Positions 25,319 to 34,282 of a stretch of DNA of 64,000 bases are shown in pieces; the stretch's first letter is position 1; every line of letters begins with the position of its first letter. The stretch comes from Myxococcota bacterium. GTDB lineage: Bacteria > Myxococcota_A > Bradymonadia > UBA7976 > UBA1532. The position numbers and the translations under genes were made by a program. The stretch is taken from assembly GCA_023150895.1 (NCBI GenBank), contig JAKLJY010000001.1, forward strand, positions 1 through 64,000. The letters run 5' to 3'. A model generated the notes under the pieces. It made no database searches and was not told the DNA's origin. It was given only the letters and a program-made list of their open reading frames with translations.

Positions 25319-26343
25319 GACGCCGAGCGCTGATTGAGCCGACGCTTGAAATCCTCGACCATGGCGACCGGCGTCGGATCGATACCGGCCCGCAGCGCGA
25401 TGTGTACGCTCACGACGTCGAAGAGGTGCAAGACGCTGAAAAGCTGCACCTCGGGAGGGGCGTCGGGCAGGTCTACGGTCAACGCGGGCACGCCCACGGA
25501 CTCGAGCGTCTCGGCAGTGACGGCGAAACGACGCGCCATGGCCTCCGAGAGCCCGCTCGGGCGTAAGAGCACGGCCACAAAGTTCCCGGTCTGACGCGTG
25601 AACCCGACGAGCTCGTTGTGATCGAGTTCGGGCAAGCCATTGAAGAACGCCGGCATCTTTGCGTTCTCGTTGAGCTTGATCTTGACGACTCGGGCCGCCG
25701 TCTGGGTGAAGGGATCCGATGCATAGATCACCGGGATGCGGTCCCAGAGGTGCTCGGCGAGCGCGCGCGCCTGCGCGTCCACCCGGAGCGACCCGATGTG
25801 GTCTGCGAGTCGGGTGAGCATGGCCGGCACGTCGGGCAGCAGCCCGGCATTGGAGAGCAACGTGGTGAACGCCCCGAAGAAATCGCCCATGGCGGCGCGG
25901 GGCTGAAAAAGCGGATCCGGGCGAACGAAACGGACGTGCGGGAGCCCGGCCGCCAACGCCAGCGCCTCGAGCCGGCCTCCGGCGCTGACGGTCACCACGG
26001 CGCACCCCGCGGCACGCACTTGCTCGAGCGCGCTCAACGTCTCCTCGGTGTCGCCGCTGTAGCTGCTGACGATCGCAAGAACGGAGGGGCCGAGGGGGAC
26101 GCCGCGGACCTCGTAGTCTCGGCTCACGTCGACGAAGACCCCGAATGCACGCGCATAGAGCGCCAGGAAATCGCCTGGAAACGCGCTCCCGCCCATGCCG
26201 CAAACGAGCACGCGCTCGAATGACCGGCCCGCGAATTCAGAGCCGATGGTGCCGACCGCCTGTGCTCCGCGTGCGAACTGGACGCTCAGCCCGAGCACGG
26301 CGTTCATCATGCCGCCCGGATCACCGGGGAGCCGAGTTGACAT
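25294..26343 (-). CDS. bifunctional phosphoglucose/phosphomannose isomerase (SIS)
   Basis: This is a 349-residue sugar isomerase of the PGI/PMI family, which interconverts glucose-6-P and mannose-6-P with fructose-6-P. The SIS core is seen in VLVCGMGGSAFPGDFL (substrate phosphate loop) and AIVSSYSGDTEETLSALEQ. HNELVGF carries the conserved Glu/His region of the second domain, and the family tail ALRAGIDPTPVAMVEDFKRRL is present. The ATG at 26343 follows AAGGTGC. An upstream ATG would add 32 residues that read as low-quality sequence. The gene is separate from the following DUF4388 gene by 26 bases and may be cotranscribed with it. Confidence 0.87.
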   Translation of the reverse strand: MSTRLPGDPGGMMNAVLGLSVQFARGAQAVGTIGSEFAGRSFERVLVCGMGGSAFPGDFLALYARAFGVFVDVSRDYEVRGVPLGPSVLAIVSSYSGDTEETLSALEQVRAAGCAVVTVSAGGRLEALALAAGLPHVRFVRPDPLFQPRAAMGDFFGAFTTLLSNAGLLPDVPAMLTRLADHIGSLRVDAQARALAEHLWDRIPVIYASDPFTQTAARVVKIKLNENAKMPAFFNGLPELDHNELVGFTRQTGNFVAVLLRPSGLSEAMARRFAVTAETLESVGVPALTVDLPDAPPEVQLFSVLHLFDVVSVHIALRAGIDPTPVAMVEDFKRRLNQRSASQAPGRNA

Positions 26344-26369
26344 AATGCACCTTGTGCGACAACCGGCTT

Positions 26370-27662
26370 TCAGCCGATTTCGATGAAGAGCTGGTTGATG
26401 ATCTTCTGCAGTTCCTGCTGCTCTTCGCGTTCGAGCCATTCGCGCGCCGCGAACATCTCGAAGAACAGAAGTTCGTTGAGGGCCTGGGACAGGAAGCTCA
26501 CCCGGTTCTCAATCTGGTTCTTGTTCAGGTTCGCGAGCAGCGTCCGCTTGTCGAGCGCGCCGCTCTGGTCGAACGTGACGCCCTGGAAGAGTTCGACGAA
26601 CCCGTAGAACTGCAGGAACGTGTCGAGCCCCTGCTTCAGCGCGTTCTGTTGGCCGTGTTTCGAGATGGCCTGGAAGATCCGCTGGAACACCGAGTTGAAC
26701 GTGTCGACCATGTTCGACATCTCGGTCGTGACCTCGGAAGGATCGACCCCCGCCGAGGAATAGTCGCGTTCCTCAATGACCCGCACGAGCCCGCTCTGGA
26801 TCAGGTGGAACAGGACTTTCATGGTCTCGAACTCGCCGAGACGACAAAGCCGCGTGAGCTCCTCGACGCTGTGCGACTGCGTCAGCGCATTGAGGATCTG
26901 CACCTCTTTGGGTTCGAGCTTGACGCCGTCCGTGCTGCGGTTCTTGTCACGCACGACCTTGACGTTGCGGTGCGGGATGCGCTTCTGGAAATGCACCATC
27001 TCGTCACTGCGACGCAGGCCTTCCATCAACATCGACTGCGCGTTGATCGACAACGGGCTCGGGAGTGAATCGACATCGAAGCGGGTCAGGTAGAAGTCCC
27101 CGTCCTTGATGAGGAGCACCGAGTAGAAGATCTCCTCTACCTGCCGCCGGATGAAGACATAGAGCTCCGCCTGGTTGATCAACCCCTGGTCGAGCAGGTA
27201 GTTGCCGAGCGGGCGGCGGAACCGTTTGGCCTCGGCGATGCAGCGGTCGAGGTCCTCGCGACTGAGTTGCCCGAACCGATACATGACCTCGCCGAGGCGA
27301 TCTTCAACGAGATTCGACGACGCCCCGCGCAAGTCCCCCTGCTTGAAGTAGAGACACTTCCGGGCGGCCCCGCTGACGAAGATCAGGTTTCCCGACAGAC
27401 GGGCGCTCGTGACGAAGTTGATGACCTCGATCGTGCCGCCCATGCCGGCGATGTCGCCCGACAGCACGATCGGATCCCGGAACTCGTCGAGCGACGGCAT
27501 CGCCGTGGCCCGCTGAAAGTGCAGCAGCGTGCGTTCCGACGGGAGGTGCGTGTAGTACCCGGCGCGGGCGCGAAGCTGCGTCCGGAGAGCGTCGCCAATG
27601 ACCGTAATTCGGCCACTGTCGTCCACCAACAAGTAGCCTTTGACCTCGTCTCGGCGGCTCAT
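26370..27662 (-). CDS. DUF4388 (PATAN-type) protein
   Basis: This is a 430-residue cytoplasmic protein with a DUF4388-like core. The core is seen in DIAGMGGTIEVINFVTSARLSGNLIFVSG (residues about 70-98, given here in two parts: first to TSAR, then the rest) and CLYFKQGDLRGASS, followed by GEVMYRFGQLSREDLDRCI and LGNYLLDQGLINQAELYVFI. In other bacteria these modules follow or sense receivers and chaperones in gliding, polarity and gene control. The C-terminal 150 residues are helical with no known motif. The ATG is 2 bases after the stop of the upstream J-domain gene (TGA-GG-ATG), so the two are translated together and their products probably work together. Confidence 0.82.
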   Translation of the reverse strand: MSRRDEVKGYLLVDDSGRITVIGDALRTQLRARAGYYTHLPSERTLLHFQRATAMPSLDEFRDPIVLSGDIAGMGGTIEVINFVTSARLSGNLIFVSGAARKCLYFKQGDLRGASSNLVEDRLGEVMYRFGQLSREDLDRCIAEAKRFRRPLGNYLLDQGLINQAELYVFIRRQVEEIFYSVLLIKDGDFYLTRFDVDSLPSPLSINAQSMLMEGLRRSDEMVHFQKRIPHRNVKVVRDKNRSTDGVKLEPKEVQILNALTQSHSVEELTRLCRLGEFETMKVLFHLIQSGLVRVIEERDYSSAGVDPSEVTTEMSNMVDTFNSVFQRIFQAISKHGQQNALKQGLDTFLQFYGFVELFQGVTFDQSGALDKRTLLANLNKNQIENRVSFLSQALNELLFFEMFAAREWLEREEQQELQKIINQLFIEIG

Positions 27663-27664
27663 CC

Positions 27665-29392
27665 TCAGGCTTTCTTTCGGCCGAAGAGGCCGCCGGGGCT
27701 CTTGTCCTGCGGGGTCTCGGCCTTGCGCTGCAGGTGTCTTAGCTCGCTCGCCGCCTCGGCGCAACGCGGATTCACATCGAGCGCACGCTTGAACAGCGCC
27801 ATGGCCTTGTTGAGGTCGCCGCGGGTTCGGTGAACCCGGCCGAGGTAGAGGTAGGGCTCGTCTCGGGCGGGTTGATCGGCCACGATCTCCTCGAGTCGAC
27901 CCCTCGCCTTGTCCGCCTCCTGGAGTGCGCCGCCGGCATGGAACAACAGGAATTCCGAGAACGCGTGGCCCGCGCGCGCGACGACGTCACCGGGAGATGC
28001 CTCGAGCGCCTCTTCGAACTTTGGTCGGGCGGCCGCGGCGTTGCCGTTGCGCAGGAGCATGACGGCGTCGCGGACGAGGGTCTCCGAGCGGAAGATTGCG
28101 CCCATGTCCGGCGCTCCGGCGGAGGGACCGACCCGTTGCCCGCGGGCAGCGAGCTCGAGCTGCGCGTCGTACTCGCGCCGCTTCTCGGCATCCGTGAGGA
28201 CGTCGTGCGCACGATTGATGGCCATGAAGACTTCCTGGACGACCTTGATCGTCTCCGGCGGCAGGCCGTACCGCGTGAATCGGTCGACGTGAAACGTCCG
28301 AGCCAGCCCCCGGAACTGCGCCCGTACCGACGGAACGTCCGCCCCCTTCGGCACACCGAGCAGCTCGTAGTGCGTCTGCCGCTTCATCGCCGCGTGGATG
28401 CGCTCGACGTCCGCGAGCCCTTGTCGGGCCTTTTCGTCCATCGCTTTTGGCGCGCGCGACGGCCTCGGCGCAGCCTGGGTCTCCGGTATCGCGCCCCGGG
28501 TGGCCGACACCGGGGACGCGCTTGGCGTCGGTGCGCGGACGGGCGCAACGGGGCGGGCGGGCGCGGAAGCGGGCGAGGGCCTCGGCGTCGGTGTCGCTGC
28601 GACGGCCGCACCGCGCAGCGGAACGGGCGTCGCCTCGGAGGCAGGCCGGACGGGCGGCGGTCGACTCGTCGTGACGCCCTGCTCGACGCGCTGATACATC
28701 GCAAGACCCGAAATGACGAGCGTGAAGACCTGTCGGGCCACACGCTCGGGATCCCGAAGTTGGGCGACGAGTTCATCGAAAGCGGAAGGCCGCGCGAGGG
28801 AGTGTCGAAGGTTGGGGGTCCCGAAGAGGGTGTCGACGGCGGCACCGTAGGCGTCCGCCCACGGCGTCAAACGAATGATCTGCGGCCGGAACTGCTCACA
28901 AAACGCCACGCAGTCGGCGTCTGAAGCGACTCGGCCGGCCGCCTCGACCAGAAGCGGGACGAGATCGATCGCCTCGTCTTCCTGTTCGAGACGGAAGTCG
29001 GCCGGCGTGAAGGTGTACTCCCCTTCCCGCCAGGTAAAGACCTCGAGGAGGCGGCGCCTGGCCAGCCGAGCCTCGAGGGCATTGAGCTGGGCCCGGTCGA
29101 GAAACCCGAGCTTGAGGAGAGCCTCCTCTGGCGTCGACCGCGCCTGTTCGCGGTGCTGCTGCACCCGATCGACGTCCGCTGCGGTCAGGAATCCCTGCTC
29201 CTGGAGGGCGACGACCGCCGACTCGCGCCGCGCGTTCGAAACCACTCGCACCGGCAGCCCCTGGTGGACCCTGACCCGCTTGACGATCTGCGCCCGGGTC
29301 AAGACGAGGTGACCGGTCAGCCGCTGATCGAGCAAGCTCCGGAAGATCTTGTACAGCTTGACGGGGTCCAGCGGACCGGTCCGCGTCGACAT
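27665..29392 (-). CDS. DUF4388/J-domain/TPR protein with HVD in place of HPD
   Basis: This 575-residue protein has four parts. An N-terminal DUF4388-like region (about 1-235) repeats the LTGHLVLTRA and EEALLKLGFLDRAQLNAL motifs. A Pro/Ala/Thr linker spans about 240-315. A J-domain (about 341-410) begins HYELLGVPKGADVPSVRAQF. A TPR array (about 430-560) has LRNGNAAAARPKFEEALEASP and YLGRVHRTRGDLNKAMALFK. In the J-domain the HPD tripeptide that stimulates Hsp70 is HVD (368-370), so DnaK activation may be weak or lost. The tail ends GGLFGRKKA, shared with the protein at 40947. The ATG at 29392 has GGAGGGTG upstream. It is cotranscribed with the DUF4388 gene. Confidence 0.85.
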   Translation of the reverse strand: MSTRTGPLDPVKLYKIFRSLLDQRLTGHLVLTRAQIVKRVRVHQGLPVRVVSNARRESAVVALQEQGFLTAADVDRVQQHREQARSTPEEALLKLGFLDRAQLNALEARLARRRLLEVFTWREGEYTFTPADFRLEQEDEAIDLVPLLVEAAGRVASDADCVAFCEQFRPQIIRLTPWADAYGAAVDTLFGTPNLRHSLARPSAFDELVAQLRDPERVARQVFTLVISGLAMYQRVEQGVTTSRPPPVRPASEATPVPLRGAAVAATPTPRPSPASAPARPVAPVRAPTPSASPVSATRGAIPETQAAPRPSRAPKAMDEKARQGLADVERIHAAMKRQTHYELLGVPKGADVPSVRAQFRGLARTFHVDRFTRYGLPPETIKVVQEVFMAINRAHDVLTDAEKRREYDAQLELAARGQRVGPSAGAPDMGAIFRSETLVRDAVMLLRNGNAAAARPKFEEALEASPGDVVARAGHAFSEFLLFHAGGALQEADKARGRLEEIVADQPARDEPYLYLGRVHRTRGDLNKAMALFKRALDVNPRCAEAASELRHLQRKAETPQDKSPGGLFGRKKA

Positions 29393-29492
29393 GGCGTTCT
29401 ACGCACCCTCCGAATCGGAAGGTGCATCTTAGCAGGATGTTGGGAAAGTCCGACGCGGACTTTCGAGGCGTCGACGCTTGGTCGCCCGGAGG

Positions 29493-30725
29493 TCAGCGGC
29501 CGCCCGAGGCGAGCGACCGAAGGTGCCACGCCGCGGACTTGCGGAGCATCTCGACGTCCCCATCGGCGATCTTGCGCCAGAGCTTCGCCGCGAGCACGAC
29601 GTCGCCCTCGATCTCGGCGATCAGCGCGTCGCGCTGCCAACTCCACTCGTCCATATAGAAGTGCATATTGAGGCGCGTGAGGCGATTCTGATCGCGCTCC
29701 CACCCGTCGATCATGGTATCGACGGCGCCGTCGTAATCGCCCGAAACGTCGAGGAGCGCGGCAAGGCCCATGTAGCCCCAGGCGCCCTGGGGCTGGAGCT
29801 CGATGGCGTGGCGGTACATCTCCGCCGCCGGCTCGAAGGCACGATTGATCTGATAGAGTTCGCCGAGGTTCGCCATCGCGATGCTCTGCGAGTACGGGGA
29901 CGCGTCGGAGGCCTCGAGGATGCGCTCGAAGAGCGCCGCCGCGCGATCGAAGTCGCGGCGCATGTACTCGATGTTGCCCAGGTTGTTGAGCGCCGTGGCG
30001 TTCTCGGGCTCGACCGCCAGGACTTCCTGGTAGAGGTCGGCGGCATCGTCGTACTCCGCCCCGTGCAAATGCACGTATGCGAGCGCGAGGCGACCGTCCA
30101 CGGCCTCCGGGGCGAGGCGGATCAAGCGCCGCGCTGCCTGCTCCGCCGTGGTGAAGTCACCCGCGAGGACGGCGAGCTCGGAAAGAACTCCGAGGTGGCG
30201 TCGCAGCGCGTCATGAACGCCGAGGCTGGCCCCCGTGCCGAGGTCCCGCCGCTGGCCGGTGAACCCGGACTCGATCTGAGAGTTCAGCACGTCGACGACC
30301 CGCGTCTGCGCGTCCGTCGCGAGCGCGAAGTCGCCGATTTTCACCGCGCCCCGTGCGACACGCTCGGAAATTTCCCCGTTCCAGGGGGCGAGCTTCGCCG
30401 CGCGCTGCCACGCGTCGACTGCGGGCACCGCGCGCTCGAGCGACCACCGGAGATCCCCCACGACCTGCCAGAGTCGCGGATTCTCGGCGTCCTGGGTGAC
30501 CGCCTTTTCATAGAGCGCGAGCGCGCCCGCTCGATCGCCTCGCTGAAGTGCAGCGTGGGCACGGGCGAACACGGTCTCGGTGGCCGACCCTCGGCGCGCG
30601 GCACTTTCCCCCGCCGGGGCGAGCTTCTTCGGCGCGGCGTGTGCCGTCGCGCCCGCCAGAAGCACGGCGGCCACGCCGGCCAGCATCCATCGATTGCGTC
30701 CCAACGTCCGTCGACCCAGCTTCAT
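29493..30725 (-). CDS. exported TPR protein
   Basis: This is a 410-residue periplasmic protein. A signal peptide (RWMLAGVAAVLLAGATAHAA) is followed by an unbroken set of about eight tetratricopeptide repeats. Clear examples are AHAALQRGDRAGALALYEKA, VLAVEPENATALNNLGNIEY and YRHAIELQPQGAWGYMGLAA. These form a protein-binding superhelix; no enzymatic motif is seen. The ATG at 30725 is well supported by CAGGAGGTCC. It lies about 100 bases downstream of a divergent control region with comM and upstream of the DUF4388/J-domain genes on the same strand. The partner is unknown; assembly of surface or secretion machinery is a guess only. Confidence 0.8.
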   Translation of the reverse strand: MKLGRRTLGRNRWMLAGVAAVLLAGATAHAAPKKLAPAGESAARRGSATETVFARAHAALQRGDRAGALALYEKAVTQDAENPRLWQVVGDLRWSLERAVPAVDAWQRAAKLAPWNGEISERVARGAVKIGDFALATDAQTRVVDVLNSQIESGFTGQRRDLGTGASLGVHDALRRHLGVLSELAVLAGDFTTAEQAARRLIRLAPEAVDGRLALAYVHLHGAEYDDAADLYQEVLAVEPENATALNNLGNIEYMRRDFDRAAALFERILEASDASPYSQSIAMANLGELYQINRAFEPAAEMYRHAIELQPQGAWGYMGLAALLDVSGDYDGAVDTMIDGWERDQNRLTRLNMHFYMDEWSWQRDALIAEIEGDVVLAAKLWRKIADGDVEMLRKSAAWHLRSLASGGR

Positions 30726-30857
30726 CCGAGGACCTCCTGAGGTGAAGTTCAGTTCTGAGGCGCGCCAGCGGCGCAGGCGTCCGGCGTTCTTGCAGCGCCG
30801 TGCCGACCTCGTCATCAGACGCACAACGCGACACAAAGTTCCACGTATTCCGGAGAA

Positions 30858-30879
30858 CGGTCGTCCGAAGTCACGACCG
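30858..30879. promoter_or_regulatory. inverted repeat in the comM/TPR divergent region
   Basis: CGGTCGT and ACGACCG form 7-base arms around an 8-base spacer, 22 bases in all. It lies in the 294-base region between the divergent TPR gene (ATG 30725) and comM (ATG 31020), 132 and 140 bases from the two starts. It is a candidate operator. Apart from this the region holds no gene or clear promoter. Confidence 0.35.
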
Positions 30880-31019
30880 GGCCTGGAACGTGTGGGTGGC
30901 CAGAAACGATACACGTGGTTCGAATCGATACGGTCGGTGTTCCAGTGCCAAGGCCGGGTTGCTCGCAAAGCGGTTGGCGCCTGGCGTGCACTCCATGAGC
31001 GGCAAGGAGAAACGCCGCC

Positions 31020-32561
31020 ATGCTCGCCACCATCGCATCCGCCGCCGTCTTCGGCATCGAAGCCCACCGCATTGACGTCGAGGTCGACCTCGGCCGCGGC
31101 ATGATGGTCTTCTCGACCGTCGGGTCTGCCGCCACGGCGGTCACCGAGGCGCGGACGCGGGTGAAATCGGCGCTCGAGAACTCGGGCTTCGCGTTTCCGC
31201 AGCGACGGGTCACGGTCAACCTCGCACCCGCGGACGTGCGCAAGGAAGGGACGGCCTTCGACCTCCCCATTGCGTTGGGCATCCTGGCGGCAGATGGCCA
31301 CCTGCCGACCGAAGCGCTCCGGGGGACGTTGATCGTCGGGGAGCTCTCGCTGGACGGTCGGGTCCGGGGTGTGCGTGGGATGCTCCCACTGGCCGCCGCC
31401 GCTCGCCGGGGCGGACTGCAGCGGCTCCTGGTCCCCGCGGAGAACGCCATCGAGGCCCGCGTCGTTTCTGGAATGGAGGTCGTCGCGGTCGGCAGCCTGC
31501 CCGAGGCGGTTCGCGCCCTGCGCGGAGAACTCGAACCGACGTCGGCGCCTGAGGCCACCATCGAAGCGAGCCACGCCCGCGCGACGCCCGTGAGAGACGA
31601 CGACCTCGATCTCGCGGACGTGCGCGGCCAGCCGGTCGCTCGGCGAGCGCTGGAGATTGCCGCAGCCGGTGGCCACAACCTGCTCTTCATCGGACCGCCC
31701 GGCGCCGGGAAAACGATGCTCGCGAGGCGACTCGCCACGATTCTGCCGCCCATGTCCGACGACGAACGGCTCGAAGCCTCGGTCGTCGCGTCGGTCGCCG
31801 GCCTTGTGCGACCCGACCAGCCATTGCTCACGCGACGCCCCTTCCGTGCTCCCCATCACAGCGTGTCGGACGTCGCACTCATCGGGGGCGGCCCCCACGG
31901 ACGGCCGGGTGAGGTCTCGTTGGCGCACCACGGCGTCCTCTTTCTGGACGAGTTGCCGGAGTTCAGGCGGAACGCGCTCGAGGCGTTGCGGCAACCCCTC
32001 GAGAGCGGCGACGTGGTCATCGCCCGCGCCGGCTATCACCTGACCTTTCCCGCGCGTTCGATGCTCGTCGCCTCGATGAACCCCTGCCCGTGCGGCTATT
32101 TCGGACACCCCCGCCAGCCATGCGGATGCAATCCGACGGCCATCCGGGCGTATCGGAACCGGATCAGCGGCCCCCTGCTCGACCGGATCGACCTTCAGGT
32201 CGCGGTCGATCCGGTTTCGGCAAGCGACCTCCGGACGGCGCCTCCAGGGGAATCGTCCGCGGACGTCGGAGCCCGGGTCCTCGAGGCCCGCGCTCGCCAA
32301 CAGCGCCGACTCGGGCGGTCTCGGGCGCACTGCAATGCACAGATGCGCCCCGCCGAGATTCGGCGTCACTGCGCCCTCGACGCGGATGCGTCCCGACTGC
32401 TCGAGGCAGCCATCGAGCGGCTCGGGCTGTCCGCCCGTGCCCACGACCGGGTCCTGAAGGTCGGACGAACCATCGCGGATCTTGCCGACACCCCATCGGT
32501 TCGCGCCGCTCACGTTGCAGAGGCCATTCAGTACCGACAACTGGATCGAGAGGGACTCTGA
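31020..32561 (+). CDS. comM: YifB/ComM-family Mg-chelatase-like AAA+ ATPase
   Basis: This is a 513-residue AAA+ protein of the ComM (YifB) family, a hexameric helicase that promotes branch migration during natural transformation. The N-terminal Lon-like S5 domain opens [19 protein letters not shown]. Walker [10 protein letters not shown] is near 224, Walker [14 protein letters not shown], and a four-Cys knuckle [19 protein letters not shown] is present as in all family members. The C-terminal Mg_chelatase domain ends [17 protein letters not shown]. The ATG follows AAGGAGAAA. RecA follows 113 bases downstream on the same strand; ComM and RecA act together on incoming DNA, which makes the pairing meaningful. 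Confidence 0.9.
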   Translation: MLATIASAAVFGIEAHRIDVEVDLGRGMMVFSTVGSAATAVTEARTRVKSALENSGFAFPQRRVTVNLAPADVRKEGTAFDLPIALGILAADGHLPTEALRGTLIVGELSLDGRVRGVRGMLPLAAAARRGGLQRLLVPAENAIEARVVSGMEVVAVGSLPEAVRALRGELEPTSAPEATIEASHARATPVRDDDLDLADVRGQPVARRALEIAAAGGHNLLFIGPPGAGKTMLARRLATILPPMSDDERLEASVVASVAGLVRPDQPLLTRRPFRAPHHSVSDVALIGGGPHGRPGEVSLAHHGVLFLDELPEFRRNALEALRQPLESGDVVIARAGYHLTFPARSMLVASMNPCPCGYFGHPRQPCGCNPTAIRAYRNRISGPLLDRIDLQVAVDPVSASDLRTAPPGESSADVGARVLEARARQQRRLGRSRAHCNAQMRPAEIRRHCALDADASRLLEAAIERLGLSARAHDRVLKVGRTIADLADTPSVRAAHVAEAIQYRQLDREGL

Positions 32562-32634
32562 TGCGCTCGATCCGCTCGCTTTTCGACACGCTTCTCGCCT
32601 GGCTCCTCGGACGGAGCCCGGCCATCTCACACCG

Positions 32635-32652
32635 GGGCACACGTTCGTGCCC
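32635..32652. promoter_or_regulatory. inverted repeat in the recA leader
   Basis: GGGCAC and GTGCCC form 6-base arms around ACGTTC. The repeat ends 22 bases before the recA ATG. It could be an SOS-type operator or an mRNA hairpin close to the ribosome site. Confidence 0.4.
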
Positions 32653-32674
32653 GTTGCTCGAAGGAGTCCTGTCC

Positions 32675-33709
32675 ATGTCCCGTCCCGCAATCTTCGAACC
32701 CCGGACCGATCGTTCCCGCGTTCTCGAGACCGTCATCGGCAACATCGAGAAGCAGTTCGGCAAAGGCACCATCTGGCAGATGGACGAGAGCCAGACCATC
32801 GACCCCGTCGCGGTCCACCCCACCGGGTGCCTGGGCCTCGACATGGCGCTCGGCATCGGTGGCCTGCCCGTCGGCCGCGTGATCGAGCTCTTCGGTCCCG
32901 AGAGCTCCGGCAAGACCACGCTGATGCTCGAGGCCATCGCCGGCGTCCAGCGGCGGGGCGGAACTGCCGCCTACATCGACGCGGAGCATGCGCTCGACCT
33001 GGCCTACGCCCGCAACCTCGGGGTCGATGTTTCGCGGCTCCTGATTTCGCAGCCCGACAACGGCGAGCAAGCCCTGGAGATCGCCGATGCGCTCGCCCGC
33101 TCGGGCGCGGTCGACCTCGTCGTCGTCGACTCCGTCGCCGCTCTCGTGCCCAAGGCGGAGCTCGAGGGCGACATGGGCGACGCCCACGTGGGGCTCCAGG
33201 CCCGACTCATGTCCCAAGCGCTCCGGAAGCTGACCGCGGTCGCCGCCCGCGGAAACTGCAGCGTCGTCTTCATCAACCAGCTGCGCATGAAGATCGGCGT
33301 CACGTTCGGGTCGCCGGAGACCACCACGGGCGGCAATGCCCTCAAGTTCTACGCCAGCGTCCGGCTGGACATCCGCCGCGTGGGCGCAGTGAAGGCGGGT
33401 GAGGAGACCGTCGGCAATCGGACCCGGGTCAAAATCGTCAAGAACAAGCTGGCGCCGCCGTTCCGGGAGGCCGAGTTCGACATCCTCTACGGCTCGGGCA
33501 TCAACCGCGCCGGCGACCTGCTGGATCAGGGCGTGGCGGCGGGCATCGTGGAGAAGAGCGGCTCCTGGTACAGCTTCGGCGCCGAGCGGCTCGGTCAGGG
33601 TCGCGAGCAGGCCTGCAGCGTGATCCGGGGGCGCGCCGACCTCGAAGAGACCTTGCGCGCCTCGATCATCGAGCAGCACGTCCGCCAGTCCACTTCGGCG
33701 GCGGCCTGA
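32675..33709 (+). CDS. recA: recombinase RecA
   Basis: RecA catalyses strand exchange and LexA self-cleavage during DNA repair. The product is 344 residues. The ATG at 32675 is preceded by GAAGGAG; sequence upstream of it does not match RecA. Landmarks are [16 protein letters not shown], Walker [10 protein letters not shown] (74-82), [30 protein letters not shown], and [21 protein letters not shown] (loop L2, from about 208). The C-terminal domain is shorter in acidic residues than the E. coli one. Expression may be controlled by the inverted repeat just upstream. A hairpin overlaps the stop codon. Confidence 0.97.
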   Translation: MSRPAIFEPRTDRSRVLETVIGNIEKQFGKGTIWQMDESQTIDPVAVHPTGCLGLDMALGIGGLPVGRVIELFGPESSGKTTLMLEAIAGVQRRGGTAAYIDAEHALDLAYARNLGVDVSRLLISQPDNGEQALEIADALARSGAVDLVVVDSVAALVPKAELEGDMGDAHVGLQARLMSQALRKLTAVAARGNCSVVFINQLRMKIGVTFGSPETTTGGNALKFYASVRLDIRRVGAVKAGEETVGNRTRVKIVKNKLAPPFREAEFDILYGSGINRAGDLLDQGVAAGIVEKSGSWYSFGAERLGQGREQACSVIRGRADLEETLRASIIEQHVRQSTSAAA

Positions 33710-33731
33710 CGTCGCCCTTGTGAGGCCGCCG
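33699..33731. terminator. possible hairpin at the recA stop
   Basis: CGGCGGCC (33699-33706) pairs with GGCCGCCG (33724-33731). No T-run follows, so it may modulate read-through into the YeeE genes rather than end transcription. Confidence 0.3.
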
Positions 33732-33752
33732 ACGGATGAAGAGAATCGAGCC

Positions 33753-34259
33753 ATGCATCCAGACGCCATCTGGCCAGGGCTCGTCGGCGGTCTCGCCATC
33801 GGCCTCTATAGCCTCGTTCAGCTCGTCGTGACCGGCCGCGCCCTCGGGTGCTCGACCGGCTACGGCAACCTCTGCGGGCTCGTTGTTCGAACGGCCTACT
33901 TCCACCGGGGTCCCTATGAGGACACCCTGAACTGGCGCTTCTGGTTCACCCTCGGCCTTCCCGTTGGTGGGCTCATGGCGGCCGTGCTGCATGGGGACGG
34001 GTTCATCCCCACGTTCTCCCTCGGGCCGATGTACGACGCGGTCATGCCGGAGGATCCTCTGGGCAAGTCCGCCGTCCTTTTCGCCTCGGGCGGCCTGATC
34101 GGCTTTGGCGCCCGGATGGCCGGGGGATGTACGAGTGGCCACTCGATTGTCGGGATGGCATTGCGTGCTCCGGCGAGCCTGCTCGCCAGTGTGGGCTTCT
34201 TCGTGGGTGGTACCGTGGCCGTCCAGGCGCTCTTCCGCCTGAGCGCGGCCTCGTTCTGA
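33753..34259 (+). CDS. YeeE/YedE-family sulfur transporter subunit 1
   Basis: This is a 168-residue inner-membrane protein with about four to five membrane segments. It has the conserved cysteine motifs of the YeeE/YedE (DUF395/TsuA) family: ALGCSTGYGNLCGL near 32 and GGCTSGHSIVGMAL near 127. In TsuA such cysteines pass thiosulfate across the membrane. This protein is one half of the usual 350-residue transporter, and the other half is the next gene. The ATG at 33753 follows GAGAATCGAG and begins at the first membrane segment; an in-frame GTG at 33720 is less likely. The gene is 23 bases from its partner. Confidence 0.83.
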   Translation: MHPDAIWPGLVGGLAIGLYSLVQLVVTGRALGCSTGYGNLCGLVVRTAYFHRGPYEDTLNWRFWFTLGLPVGGLMAAVLHGDGFIPTFSLGPMYDAVMPEDPLGKSAVLFASGGLIGFGARMAGGCTSGHSIVGMALRAPASLLASVGFFVGGTVAVQALFRLSAASF

Positions 34260-34282
34260 ACGACCGTCGTCAGGAGTGTCCG

